From 40CM-2-70-7 sp035631315 (lineage in GTDB: Bacteria; Gemmatimonadota; Gemmatimonadetes; Gemmatimonadales; GWC2-71-9): a stretch of DNA of 64,000 nucleotides. Positions 40,191-48,167 of this stretch are shown here, one piece after another. A program made the translations under genes and the position numbers. Where the stretch lies: assembly GCA_035631315.1 (NCBI GenBank), contig DASQIZ010000098.1, forward strand, positions 1 through 64,000, given 5' to 3'. Below the pieces are notes generated by a model. The model did no database searches. It had not been told where the DNA came from and saw nothing but the letters and a program-made list of their open reading frames with translations. The first letter of the stretch is position 1. Every line of letters starts with the position of its first letter.

Positions 40191-41951
40191 GTGAATATTC
40201 TTGGAATCAGTGGCGTGGAGGGAGCCGTTCCCTTCGCGCGGGCGCAGGCGCCCGGGTTGGACGAACGGGAGTACCGCATGGCGCAGGGGTTCGATGCGGC
40301 CGCGGTGCTGGTGATGGACGGACAGGTCGTCGCGGGTGTGGCCGAGGAACGGATCGACCGGAAGAAGCACAGTGCGGCGTTCCCCAAAGGCGCCATCGCC
40401 TCGTGCCTCTCTCAGGCGGGCATCACGCTCGAGGACGTCGATGAGCTCGCGCACGCCTTCGACTACGACCCGTACCGGGCGATGTACGCGCTGGACCCGA
40501 TCTCATCCGAACTCTACCGGGACGTCTACTCCCGCGAAGCGCTGCTCCTGCAAGCTCGCAAGTATCTCCCGGGCTTCCCCGAGAACCGCATCCTTCATGT
40601 GGATCACCACCAGGCGCATGCCGCGAGCGCGCTCTACACCTCCGGGTGGTCCGACGGCCTGGTGGTGGTGGTCGACGGACTTGGCGAGGCTCACGGCGCG
40701 ACGGTGCACGAGGCGACGAACGGCCAGCTGCACCGCCTCCTGCGCGTGTCGGCGCGCGACTCGATCGGCATTCTATATTCCCTGGTGACGTTCCATCTCG
40801 GGTTCGACTTCAACGCCGACGAGTACAAGATCATGGGCCTCGCGCCGTACGGAGACCCGGACCGGTTCCGGGCCTTCTTCGAACGGGAGGTCCGTCTTCT
40901 CCCTGACGGCGGCATCGAAATCCCCTTGCTCCACTTGAACAAGACGCCGGAAGACCGCCGCCGCTACCGGACCAGCCGGCAGGTCCTCTGCTCACAGCTG
41001 GGCCCCGACCGCGATCCCGACGAGGCGATCACGGAACGGGATCGCGATGTCGCCGCGGCGCTTCAAGAAACTCTGGATCGGGTGATGCTCCACATCTGTG
41101 GGCACGCCGCCCAGGTGACGAAGGCTCGCCGTCTCGCGCTCGCAGGTGGCGTCGCCTTGAACTGCACGGCCAATGGGAAGCTCCTCGCATCCGGCCTCTT
41201 CGACGACGTGTACGTCCAGCCCGCTTCCGGGGACGATGGGGCGGCCCTCGGCGCCGCCCTGCACCAGGCCCAGGTGCACGGTGAGGTCAGGAACCAGCGG
41301 ATGGCGGTCCCCTTCCTGGGGCCAGCGCCCTCGTCCACCGACATCGAAGGCGCATTGAAGGCGTTCGCTGAGCACATCAGCGTCCGGTCCTTCGATTCGC
41401 TCGGAGAGACCTGTCAGGTGGCGGCGCAGCTGATTGCCGCGGGCCGGGTGGTAGCGTGGTACCGGGGGCGGATGGAATTCGGGCCGCGGGCGCTGGGGCA
41501 TCGAAGCATTCTGGCCGATCCCGCGCATCCCGAAATGCGGGACCGGATCAATGCCATGGTGAAGATGCGGGAGGCCTTCCGGCCCTTCGCCCCCGCCGTC
41601 ACGGTCGAACAAGTGGACACGTACTTCGACGTCCCGGCCGGCAGCGAGCTCCCGTACATGATCATGGTGGTACCGGTACGCGAGCCGCACCGGGCCGAGT
41701 TGCCGGCGGTGACGCACGTGGACGGTTCGGCACGGGTGCAGACGGTGTCGGCGAAGGACAACCATGACTTCCATGTGCTGCTGCGGGCGGTGGGTCAGGT
41801 AACGGGGCGGGAGATGGTGCTGAACACGAGCTTCAACGTGAAGGGCCAGCCGATCGTCAACACACCGCAGGAAGCGATCGACACGTTCCTGAATACCGGC
41901 ATCGACTACCTGTTCCTCGAGAACGCGTTGATCAGTCGGCGGGGTGACTGA
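40191..41951 (+). CDS. NodU/CmcH-family carbamoyltransferase
   Basis: A 586-residue protein starting at GTG 40191. The N-terminal domain (TobZ-like, carbamoyl-adenylate forming) shows AEERIDRKKHSAAFPKGAI, VDHHQAHAASALYTSG, VVDGLGEAHG and LALAGGVALNCTANGK. The C-terminal domain shows FGPRALGHRSILADP, MREAFRPFAPAV and MVLNTSFNVKGQPIVNTP. These enzymes use carbamoyl phosphate and ATP to put a carbamoyl group on a hydroxyl. The polysaccharide or an activated sugar is the likely acceptor here, as in NodU. Its 3' end overlaps acpS by 20 bp, tail to tail. No good sigma54-type site was found upstream. Confidence 0.9.
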   Translation: MNILGISGVEGAVPFARAQAPGLDEREYRMAQGFDAAAVLVMDGQVVAGVAEERIDRKKHSAAFPKGAIASCLSQAGITLEDVDELAHAFDYDPYRAMYALDPISSELYRDVYSREALLLQARKYLPGFPENRILHVDHHQAHAASALYTSGWSDGLVVVVDGLGEAHGATVHEATNGQLHRLLRVSARDSIGILYSLVTFHLGFDFNADEYKIMGLAPYGDPDRFRAFFEREVRLLPDGGIEIPLLHLNKTPEDRRRYRTSRQVLCSQLGPDRDPDEAITERDRDVAAALQETLDRVMLHICGHAAQVTKARRLALAGGVALNCTANGKLLASGLFDDVYVQPASGDDGAALGAALHQAQVHGEVRNQRMAVPFLGPAPSSTDIEGALKAFAEHISVRSFDSLGETCQVAAQLIAAGRVVAWYRGRMEFGPRALGHRSILADPAHPEMRDRINAMVKMREAFRPFAPAVTVEQVDTYFDVPAGSELPYMIMVVPVREPHRAELPAVTHVDGSARVQTVSAKDNHDFHVLLRAVGQVTGREMVLNTSFNVKGQPIVNTPQEAIDTFLNTGIDYLFLENALISRRGD

Positions 41952-42336
41952 GGTCCCGGCTCTCTGCGATCACGGCGGCGGCGGCGAACGAACCTTCGTG
42001 AGTGAGGGTAACGTGCATCCGCTCGATGCCCAACTCACGAGCCCGCGCTCCGGCACCTCCCGTGAGGTGCAGGCCGGGTTGTACGCCGTCGCCGCTGATC
42101 ACTTCCACCTGCAGGAATGAGATGCCTGGACCCCACCCGGTGCCCAGGGCTTTGAGGCATGCTTCCTTGGCGGCGAGCCGAGCGGCAAGCGCCTGCGCGC
42201 GGTCGGCGCGCTCGGCGCAGGCTTCGCGCTCGCTCGCCGTGAACGTCCGGGTTTCGAACGCGTCATCGGTTGCCAACAGCAGAGCGATCCGGGCCACCGA
42301 GACCAGGTCAAAGCCGATTCCAATGATCATTAGCAT
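41932..42336 (-). CDS. acpS: holo-ACP synthase (4'-phosphopantetheinyl transferase)
   Basis: A 134-residue AcpS-type enzyme starting at ATG 42336 or 42330. Seen: IIGIGFDLVSVARI with the Mg-binding Asp, FTASEREACAERADRAQALAA, the KEACLKALGTGWG motif with Glu and Lys, and a late MHVTLTHEGSFAAAAVI. It transfers phosphopantetheine from CoA to carrier proteins. Its position near the ACP gene suggests dedication to that carrier, although it could be the only AcpS of the cell. It lies 70 bp after the two-module lectin gene with a hairpin between. Confidence 0.88.
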   Translation of the reverse strand: MLMIIGIGFDLVSVARIALLLATDDAFETRTFTASEREACAERADRAQALAARLAAKEACLKALGTGWGPGISFLQVEVISGDGVQPGLHLTGGAGARARELGIERMHVTLTHEGSFAAAAVIAESRDLSHPAD

Positions 42337-42353
42337 TCTCGAGGAAGTCGCAC

Positions 42354-42385
42354 TGGCGCCGACCCCACACAAGGGGCCGGCACCA
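42354..42385. terminator. hairpin between the two-module lectin gene and acpS
   Basis: Arms 42354-42366 and 42373-42385 pair at 11 of 13 positions around a 6-nt loop. It lies in the 70-bp gap and could terminate or attenuate read-through into acpS. Confidence 0.5.
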
Positions 42386-42406
42386 GCTTAGTCATCAACG
42401 CCGCGA

Positions 42407-43921
42407 CTAGTTCGTGCTTAGATGCGTGTGATCGAACCAGTAGTAATCCGTCTCACGCTTTGTGTCGGGCCAATTCCCTCCCCACACCGGGTTCAGCTGG
42501 TACTCAATCAGAGGCCCGGCGGGGACAGGGTCGTCACTCCAATCCCCTTGCAAGCGACCGTCCATCCACCACTGGACGTGCCCCGTAGTACCGCTGTAAT
42601 CGACGAGCCACTCGATTCGATGCCAGACGCCAAGCGTCACCGCGTCGTCGTTGACGTTCGGCGTCAGCCACCGATCGAGCGACCTGCCCGTAAACTGCGG
42701 GAACACCCTCAGTTCATAGGGTCCGCCCGGTACGCCGTACATCACCAGGGTGATGCTGCCATTGCCACTTGTGGATTGGATGTACTCAATCTTGTTAACG
42801 TTGGAAGAGTCACCCTGCCACGGGTCACTCGGCTTCCACCAGAGCCCAACATAGACGCGGTACGTTGATGCGAAATCCATGACGGTCTCCCCAGGACCGC
42901 TGCCGTCGACGAAGCCGGTCGGGTACTCAAACTGGGCGACGTTGTTCGGACTCAGGGGTGCGGTTGCGTCTTGGGTAATCGTGACGTTGCCCGCTCCATT
43001 GTTGGCGACACTCCATCCGTTCTCGGTCAGGGCATTCCATGGCTCATCGCTGATGAGTGTGTACCCAGCCGGCTCATTCGGCCACGAGTCAGTGTTCTCG
43101 CTGATGTGAATGTGGTCAAACCAGAAATAGTCCTGCTGAGTCTTGGTCAACGTGCCATCCCACGAAGGGCGCAGCTGCATTTCACCAAATCCAGCATCCG
43201 CCGGCATGTCTAGATTCTCATAATCCCCCTGCAAGGTGTCATCGACCCACCACTTGATGATGCCGTCACCTGAAGTTGAACTCGTACTGTACTTCAGATA
43301 CCATTCAACGCGATGCCATTGGCCTGTGGGCACGGACGTCGTGTTTACGTTGGGCTGAAGCCGCACAGGCGTCCCGCCAAACTGCGTCACTACGTGGATC
43401 GCGTACGTTGGCACCGAGTCGATTTGATGCATCTCGATGACAACATCGTTCCCAGCCGTCGCCGTGTTGACGGTCATGAGTTCGGTTGTCGCTGCATCAT
43501 TTTCCTCGAATGAACTGCTCGCCTTCCACCACAAGCCGACGTAGATCTCTTTGGAATAGCTCGCCGGGTCGAAATACATGAGAGCCGGCGGGCTCCCCCC
43601 TTGAAATCCGACTGGATAGGACCACTGCCCTACGTTGGGAGGTGAAAGGGGAGCTTCATTGTCATTGGTGAGTTGTGTTGCCAACCCATTCGGGTTGTTG
43701 ATTTGCCATCCTCCGCTCAAGGTTTGGCCGTTTCCGGACGGTATCGCGTCGTTAAAACCGTAGTCACTGACGAGCGTGAACGCCGCTGGTTCATTAGGCC
43801 AGTTGACGCTCACGGCCTGACGAGTTCCTGCAACGGAGCTGGGGGCATTGGGCTGCTCGGAACACGCCGCAAGGATCACCACACTCGCGACTGCAGCACC
43901 CAGAAGGTGTTTGCGCTTCAT
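42407..43921 (-). CDS. lipoprotein with two tandem lectin-like modules
   Basis: A 504-residue lipoprotein; the signal ends in ASVVILAAC, then a short linker. Two concanavalin-like modules of about 220 residues follow: the first from NWPNEPAAFTLVSDYG to TQQDYFWFDHIHIS, the second from SWPNEPAGYTLISDE to RETDYYWFDHTHLS. Each has a VGLWWK block, a GxWHRxEW strand and a WWxDxxLQGDxxN block. No Ig-like modules. The closest relatives in the window are at 33700-35676 and 45161-46501. A surface polymer-binding protein is the likely role; lyase activity cannot be excluded. A strong sigma54-type site and an AGGAG site precede the ATG. Confidence 0.82.
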   Translation of the reverse strand: MKRKHLLGAAVASVVILAACSEQPNAPSSVAGTRQAVSVNWPNEPAAFTLVSDYGFNDAIPSGNGQTLSGGWQINNPNGLATQLTNDNEAPLSPPNVGQWSYPVGFQGGSPPALMYFDPASYSKEIYVGLWWKASSSFEENDAATTELMTVNTATAGNDVVIEMHQIDSVPTYAIHVVTQFGGTPVRLQPNVNTTSVPTGQWHRVEWYLKYSTSSTSGDGIIKWWVDDTLQGDYENLDMPADAGFGEMQLRPSWDGTLTKTQQDYFWFDHIHISENTDSWPNEPAGYTLISDEPWNALTENGWSVANNGAGNVTITQDATAPLSPNNVAQFEYPTGFVDGSGPGETVMDFASTYRVYVGLWWKPSDPWQGDSSNVNKIEYIQSTSGNGSITLVMYGVPGGPYELRVFPQFTGRSLDRWLTPNVNDDAVTLGVWHRIEWLVDYSGTTGHVQWWMDGRLQGDWSDDPVPAGPLIEYQLNPVWGGNWPDTKRETDYYWFDHTHLSTN

Positions 43922-43956
43922 TGCACGACTCCTAGTTCAAGAGACGTGTTCGTTGT

Positions 43957-43974
43957 GCGCAGTACACGTGCCAC
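43957..43974 (-). promoter_or_regulatory. sigma54-type promoter of the two-module lectin gene
   Basis: Minus strand TGGCACG-N4-CTGCG: GG at 43972-43971, GC at 43960-43959, 10 of 12 positions including a perfect -24 element. Predicted +1 about 43947, a 26-nt leader. Confidence 0.7.
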
Positions 43975-44130
43975 GCAATTCCCCGAGTGCCGTGTCTGCC
44001 ACAGGTGAATAGCACCGCCGCGTGGAGGCAACTACCGTGCGCGTCACCCGTTGCCGTGCATCAATGAGCAAGGCACTCACTGTTCTGAGCCCATTAACCC
44101 TCGAGAATTGGCGCGGGGCTCTCCTGACAC

Positions 44131-44146
44131 AGGCACGCCGGATGCA
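44131..44146 (+). promoter_or_regulatory. sigma54-type promoter before the glycosyltransferase
   Basis: AGGCACG-N4-ATGCA: GG at 44132-44133, GC at 44144-44145, 10 of 12 positions. Predicted +1 about 44157, a 49-nt leader with GAGGG before the GTG. Confidence 0.6.
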
Positions 44147-44205
44147 AGTGGACTGGGCGCTGACGAAGCACTGGCGTCTGTACCTCGCCTGCGAGGGTCC
44201 CGAGG

Positions 44206-45174
44206 GTGTTCACTACTGAGCGGTTGCAGGATCTCGCCATCGAGGGAGTGCTGCGGGTATGGCCTGAGGCCACGGATCGCGCGGCCCCTTCCTACACGCT
44301 GCCCCCGGACATCGCACGTCGGGTCAGCGTGCGGTGGCCGCGAACCTATGAATGGGGCCCCGCCGATGTCTGGGGCGATCAGTACCGCCGCGCGCTGTCA
44401 CGTCACGTCCCGGTCCGCGTGACAGATGTCCCCCAGCGATTCAAAGGGAACATCGTGTGTCACGTCGCCGTCGACGGACGGACGTATGCCGTCGCCTTCG
44501 ACTACAACGACAATCCGCTCGTACTTGATGAAGAGTCAGTTCGACGAAACCTGGTGACGTTCAAGGCCCAGTACTCGTCGCTGGGATATGGCCAGCCGGA
44601 GGTGCTGCCAGGCGGGTACGTCTTCGGTAACGAGCTCCCCTACCGGATGCTTCCCTACCTTCGATGGCTGCGTCGGACGCGCTCCAAGCTCTTCGATGTC
44701 TACGGCCGCTTCGGCGCGAAGTTCGGCACGAACATTCGGGCGCCGGCCCTGAAGAGGCTCAACGAGGCCCAGGGATTCCAATTCGAAGGGGGGCTTCAGA
44801 TGGTGGGCTATTCACGCTATTTGCGAGAGGTCGCGCGCTCGCTCGTCGTTGTGGACCTCCCAGGCAACGGGCCTCTGTGCTTTCGGCTGGTGGAGTATCT
44901 CGCTATCGGAGCGTGCGTGGTGGCGTACCCGCACCACGCAGCAATGCCGATGCCACTCGTGCACGGCGAGCATCTACTCTACGTACGCGAAGATCTCTCC
45001 GACCTCGAGGAGCAATGCGAGCGGTGCCTGGCCGACCAGAACCTCCGTGTCCGACTGGGCGGTCAGGCGGCGGACTACTTCGATCGGTACTTGCACCGCG
45101 ACCAGCTGGGCGCGTACTTCATCGCGAGCGTGCTGGATCGGATCGCCAGCTGCTCACCGCTCACTGCCCGCTAA
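44206..45174 (+). CDS. glycosyltransferase (GT-B, CgeB/GT1-like)
   Basis: A 322-residue cytosolic protein with a GTG start. The C-terminal domain has the GT-B donor-site pattern: VVVDLPGNGPLCFRLVEYLA, IGACVVAYPHHAAM, HLLYVREDLSDLEEQ and a terminal YFDRYLHRDQ helix. The N-terminal half is less conserved (RRVSVRWPRTYEWGPADVWG). It resembles CgeB-like or family 1 transferases; donor and acceptor are unknown. The 3' end overlaps the convergent lectin gene by 14 bp. Confidence 0.72.
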   Translation: MFTTERLQDLAIEGVLRVWPEATDRAAPSYTLPPDIARRVSVRWPRTYEWGPADVWGDQYRRALSRHVPVRVTDVPQRFKGNIVCHVAVDGRTYAVAFDYNDNPLVLDEESVRRNLVTFKAQYSSLGYGQPEVLPGGYVFGNELPYRMLPYLRWLRRTRSKLFDVYGRFGAKFGTNIRAPALKRLNEAQGFQFEGGLQMVGYSRYLREVARSLVVVDLPGNGPLCFRLVEYLAIGACVVAYPHHAAMPMPLVHGEHLLYVREDLSDLEEQCERCLADQNLRVRLGGQAADYFDRYLHRDQLGAYFIASVLDRIASCSPLTAR

Positions 45175-46501
45175 TGTGAATCTGGTCGAACCAGTAGTAG
45201 TCCGTCTCGTTCTTCACATCGTCGACGCCACCCCACACCGGATCCAGCTTGTAAAACGTGAGGGGAGCGCCGGGGAACACAACGTTTTCGTAGTCTCCGA
45301 TCAACTGGCCGTCGAGCCACCACTTGACGATTCCATTCGGCGTCGAGGCGTCCGAGCTGTAGACCAGCAGCCATTCAATGCGATGCCACACGCCCAGTTG
45401 CACCGGGACGTGTGCGACGTTGGGCGTCAACCAAGTCAGGGGCGAAACTGAGAACTGCGGGAATACCCGCAATTCATACGGGCCGCCGACTGGCCCGTAC
45501 ATGACCATCGTGATGCTGCCGTTCTCGTTGGTAAATGCATATTGAATCTTGTTTGAGCCGGTGATGTGCCCTTGCCAAGGGTTGCTGGGTTTCCACCACA
45601 TGCCCACGAACAGGTTATGCACGCTGTTGAGGTTATACGACTCCGTGCCGGGTGCCGAACCACCGGCGAACCCGCTCGGGTAGGTGATCTGGAGGACGCC
45701 GGGAGGTGATTCCGGCGCGTTGACGTCCAGCCCGATGGACGCCGTACCGAACTCGAGAAACCACCCGAGCGAAGACAGGATGCTCCAGGGCTGCTCGGCG
45801 ATGAGCGGGAACGAAGACGGCTCGTCCGGCCATGTTCCAGACTGCGGACGTGGAAGAACCGTGACGGTCGATGTCCCCACTTTTCCACCCGTCGCTGCCG
45901 AGACCGTGCTATTGCCTGTGGCAAAACCGCTCACCACACCGCTGCTGGAGACTGTCGCAACGGCCTGATTCGTTGAGCTCCAGGCCAGCGGCCGACCGGT
46001 GAGCGTGTCGCCGGCGGCATTCAGGACGACCGCTGACAGCTGCTTCAGATCGTTGACGTAGAGGCTGAGCTGGGCCGGAATCACGTTGACCGTCGCCACC
46101 GCCGACGGCACCAAGGTGACCACCGCTGAGTCGGCGTAGGCCGTTCCCTTGACTCGCGCCGTGACGACATCCTCCTGCCCCGACGCGGGAGCCGTGTAAA
46201 GACCGTCAGCCGTGATCGTACCGAACCGCGCCGACCACAGCACGACGACCGGTACCGAGTCCCCATTCTGCGTCACACCCTTCGCCTGGAACTGCACGTG
46301 ATCACCGGGTGAAAGTGAGGCGACCGGCGGGGTGATGAGGACGCCGGTCACCGGGAAGTTGGTTTGATAACCTGGAATTCCAGTATCGAGACACGCGAAC
46401 ACCAGGGCGGCGACACCCAAGAGGCAGAACAACCCAAGGATTCGCTGCGTGGCCCCGTCTCGCGGGGCGCACCGTTCGTGGCGTAAACGCACCGTGACCA
46501 T
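45161..46501 (-). CDS. secreted protein with Ig-like modules and one lectin-like module
   Basis: A 446-residue protein from ATG 46501. A signal sequence (LGLFCLLGVAALVFAC) has a poor lipobox. Two Ig-like modules follow: about 35-120 (VLITPPVASLSPGD) and 120-210 (VNVIPAQLSLYVND, AWSSTNQAVATVSSSG). One concanavalin-like module (about 218-446) runs from TWPDEPSSFPLIAEQP through GVWHRIEWLLVY to NETDYYWFDQIHIS. Same family as the proteins at 33700 and 42407. A weaker sigma54-like site overlaps the strong one serving the opposite gene (46535-46551). Confidence 0.78.
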   Translation of the reverse strand: MVTVRLRHERCAPRDGATQRILGLFCLLGVAALVFACLDTGIPGYQTNFPVTGVLITPPVASLSPGDHVQFQAKGVTQNGDSVPVVVLWSARFGTITADGLYTAPASGQEDVVTARVKGTAYADSAVVTLVPSAVATVNVIPAQLSLYVNDLKQLSAVVLNAAGDTLTGRPLAWSSTNQAVATVSSSGVVSGFATGNSTVSAATGGKVGTSTVTVLPRPQSGTWPDEPSSFPLIAEQPWSILSSLGWFLEFGTASIGLDVNAPESPPGVLQITYPSGFAGGSAPGTESYNLNSVHNLFVGMWWKPSNPWQGHITGSNKIQYAFTNENGSITMVMYGPVGGPYELRVFPQFSVSPLTWLTPNVAHVPVQLGVWHRIEWLLVYSSDASTPNGIVKWWLDGQLIGDYENVVFPGAPLTFYKLDPVWGGVDDVKNETDYYWFDQIHISGQ

Positions 46502-46534
46502 CCTTGCACTTCGACTGAAAACAGCCGCCCTGAA

Positions 46535-46550
46535 AGGCACAGGGATTGCC
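46535..46550 (+). promoter_or_regulatory. sigma54-type promoter before the GT4 operon
   Basis: AGGCACA-N4-TTGCC: GG at 46536-46537, GC at 46548-46549, 9 of 12 positions. Predicted +1 about 46561, 6 nt before the ATG. The minus strand of the same bases also reads GG-N10-GC (GG 46550-46549, GC 46538-46537). Confidence 0.6.
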
Positions 46551-46566
46551 CCTCTTCGCGGGCGCT

Positions 46567-47793
46567 ATGGCAATCGGCGCAAGCTCCGTGCAACCACGCC
46601 TGCACCCCGCAACGCCGGGCATTCCCCGGCCTGCTGTCCCGCGGCCACACCGCGCGGAGAGCTGGCGCCGCCTGCGCGGAGTCTCGATTGCCCATCTGAT
46701 CGAAATGGACGGTCCTGGTGGGGCCGAACGCCTCGTCGCCCTCCTCGCCGGCGCGGTGGCCAGTGGAGGCGCGAAGAGCGTCGCCTTCCTGCCGGAGGGT
46801 GGAGAGGGATGGCTCACGCGCGAGCTGCGCCTGATCGGCATCACCGTCGCACACGTGCCCGTGGATGCGCACCGCAAGACCATTGCGGCTCTCGAAGCCG
46901 GATTCCGCCGCCACGACATCGCCGTCGCGCACAGCCACGAATTCGCGATGGGGATCTGCGGCACGGTGGCGGCGCGCCGTACCGGAGCCGGGCATGTCAT
47001 CACCATGCACGGTGGCCGGAGCTACGCCACATCGTGGCACCGGCGGCTCGCCCTCCGCCTCGCCGCGACCCATAGCGGCGCACTGGTGGGAGTCTGTCGC
47101 GAGGCCACCGAGGCCCTGCGCCGGGATCTCTGGCTCCCCCGCCGCCGCGTCCTGACCATCGCCAACGGTGTGTTCGCACCGGACTTCAGTCACCCGGCGC
47201 CGCTCCGGGCCGATTTGCGTCTCGCGGAGCAGGATGTCCTGATCGTCGCGGTCGGGAACCTCTACCCCGTGAAAGGGCACCGGTACCTGATCGAGGCGCT
47301 CGGTCTGCTCCGCGAGCGTCACCCTCGCGCCCATGTCGCGATCGTCGGACGCGGGGAGCTCCATGATGCGCTCCACACCCAGGCCCGGTCCGCCGGTGTC
47401 GGGGACCGGGTGCATCTCCTCGGATTTCGACCCGACGTCGGGAGCGTGCTGGCCGCCGCGGATGTGTTCGCGATGCCGTCGCTCTCGGAGGGCCTCCCCC
47501 TCGCATTGCTGGAAGCGATGCGAGCGGGGTTGCCCATTATCGCCTCGGACGTCGGAGGCATCCGCACCGCCCTCGCCAATGGCGAGGCCGGTCAGCTCGT
47601 GCTCCCCGGTGACCCCCAGGATCTCGCGACCGCCCTCGACTGGATTCTCTCCCAGCCGAGTGTCGCTGCTGGTTTGGGGGCGCGCGCAGAAACCCGCGCC
47701 GTCGAAGAGTACGATTTCCAGCATACCGCCGACTGCTACGCGTCGCTCTACGCGACACTCCTCCCCGCCCGCGCACTCACTCGCAACCTCTAA
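46567..47793 (+). CDS. family 4 glycosyltransferase
   Basis: A 408-residue GT-B enzyme; ATG 46567 is taken as start (an in-frame TTG lies at 46546). Seen: AHLIEMDGPGGAERLVALLA, FLPEGGEGWLTREL, HVITMHGGRSYATSWH, IVAVGNLYPVKGHRYLIEAL and VAIVGRGELHDAL. The donor-site signature is MPSLSEGLPLALLEAMRAG followed by PIIASDVGGI (E-x7-E type). It probably adds one sugar of the repeat unit. It is followed directly by two overlapping genes. Confidence 0.87.
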   Translation: MAIGASSVQPRLHPATPGIPRPAVPRPHRAESWRRLRGVSIAHLIEMDGPGGAERLVALLAGAVASGGAKSVAFLPEGGEGWLTRELRLIGITVAHVPVDAHRKTIAALEAGFRRHDIAVAHSHEFAMGICGTVAARRTGAGHVITMHGGRSYATSWHRRLALRLAATHSGALVGVCREATEALRRDLWLPRRRVLTIANGVFAPDFSHPAPLRADLRLAEQDVLIVAVGNLYPVKGHRYLIEALGLLRERHPRAHVAIVGRGELHDALHTQARSAGVGDRVHLLGFRPDVGSVLAAADVFAMPSLSEGLPLALLEAMRAGLPIIASDVGGIRTALANGEAGQLVLPGDPQDLATALDWILSQPSVAAGLGARAETRAVEEYDFQHTADCYASLYATLLPARALTRNL

Positions 47794-48167
47794 TGCGGCT
47801 CGCGCTGATCGCGGACATTCACGCCAACGCGCCCGCGCTCGGAGCGGTGCTCGCACACGCCCGCCGCCAACGCGTCGACTACGTCGTCGGTCTCGGCGAC
47901 ATCGTCGGTAACTCGGCATTGCCGTTGGGGAGTGAGGTCTTTCTCTACCCCGGCCCTCTCGCGGAGCTGCCCGCAGACGGATTCCACTTCGTGAACCCGG
48001 GGAGCGTCGGAGATCTGACCACCCGGGATCCCCGCGCGATCTACGCGACCCTGGATCTTGAGACCCGTCGCGTGCGGTTCTTCCGCGTTCCCTACGACCG
48101 CGGAGCCGTCCTGTCCGCCAACACCCGCCAACGCACCGCCGCTCATCTCCTGGAGAAAACTGCGTGA
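47793..48167 (+). pseudogene. internally deleted metallophosphoesterase remnant
   Basis: A 124-residue frame. It begins like a YfcE-type calcineurin phosphoesterase (LALIADIHANAPALGAVLAH, then VVGLGDIVGNSALPLG) and ends like one (FHFVNPGSVGDLTTRDPRAIYATLDLET). The middle of the roughly 240-residue family is missing, including the GNHD and GHTH metal-binding motifs. The frame is kept, overlaps the preceding stop by 1 bp and overlaps the next gene (GTGA). Phosphoesterase activity is very unlikely. It may survive as a spacer that keeps operon translation coupled. Confidence 0.65.

Noticed and set aside
43985..44070. Second c-di-GMP riboswitch upstream of the two-module lectin gene
   Set aside because: The minus strand has GGGTGACGCGCACGG, partly like the GEMM core, but lacks the GAAA-capped P2 stem and lies upstream of the predicted transcript start.
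44022..44219. 65-codon frame before the glycosyltransferase gene
   Set aside because: It contains the strong sigma54-type promoter at 44131-44146 and overlaps the next gene; no recognisable protein features.
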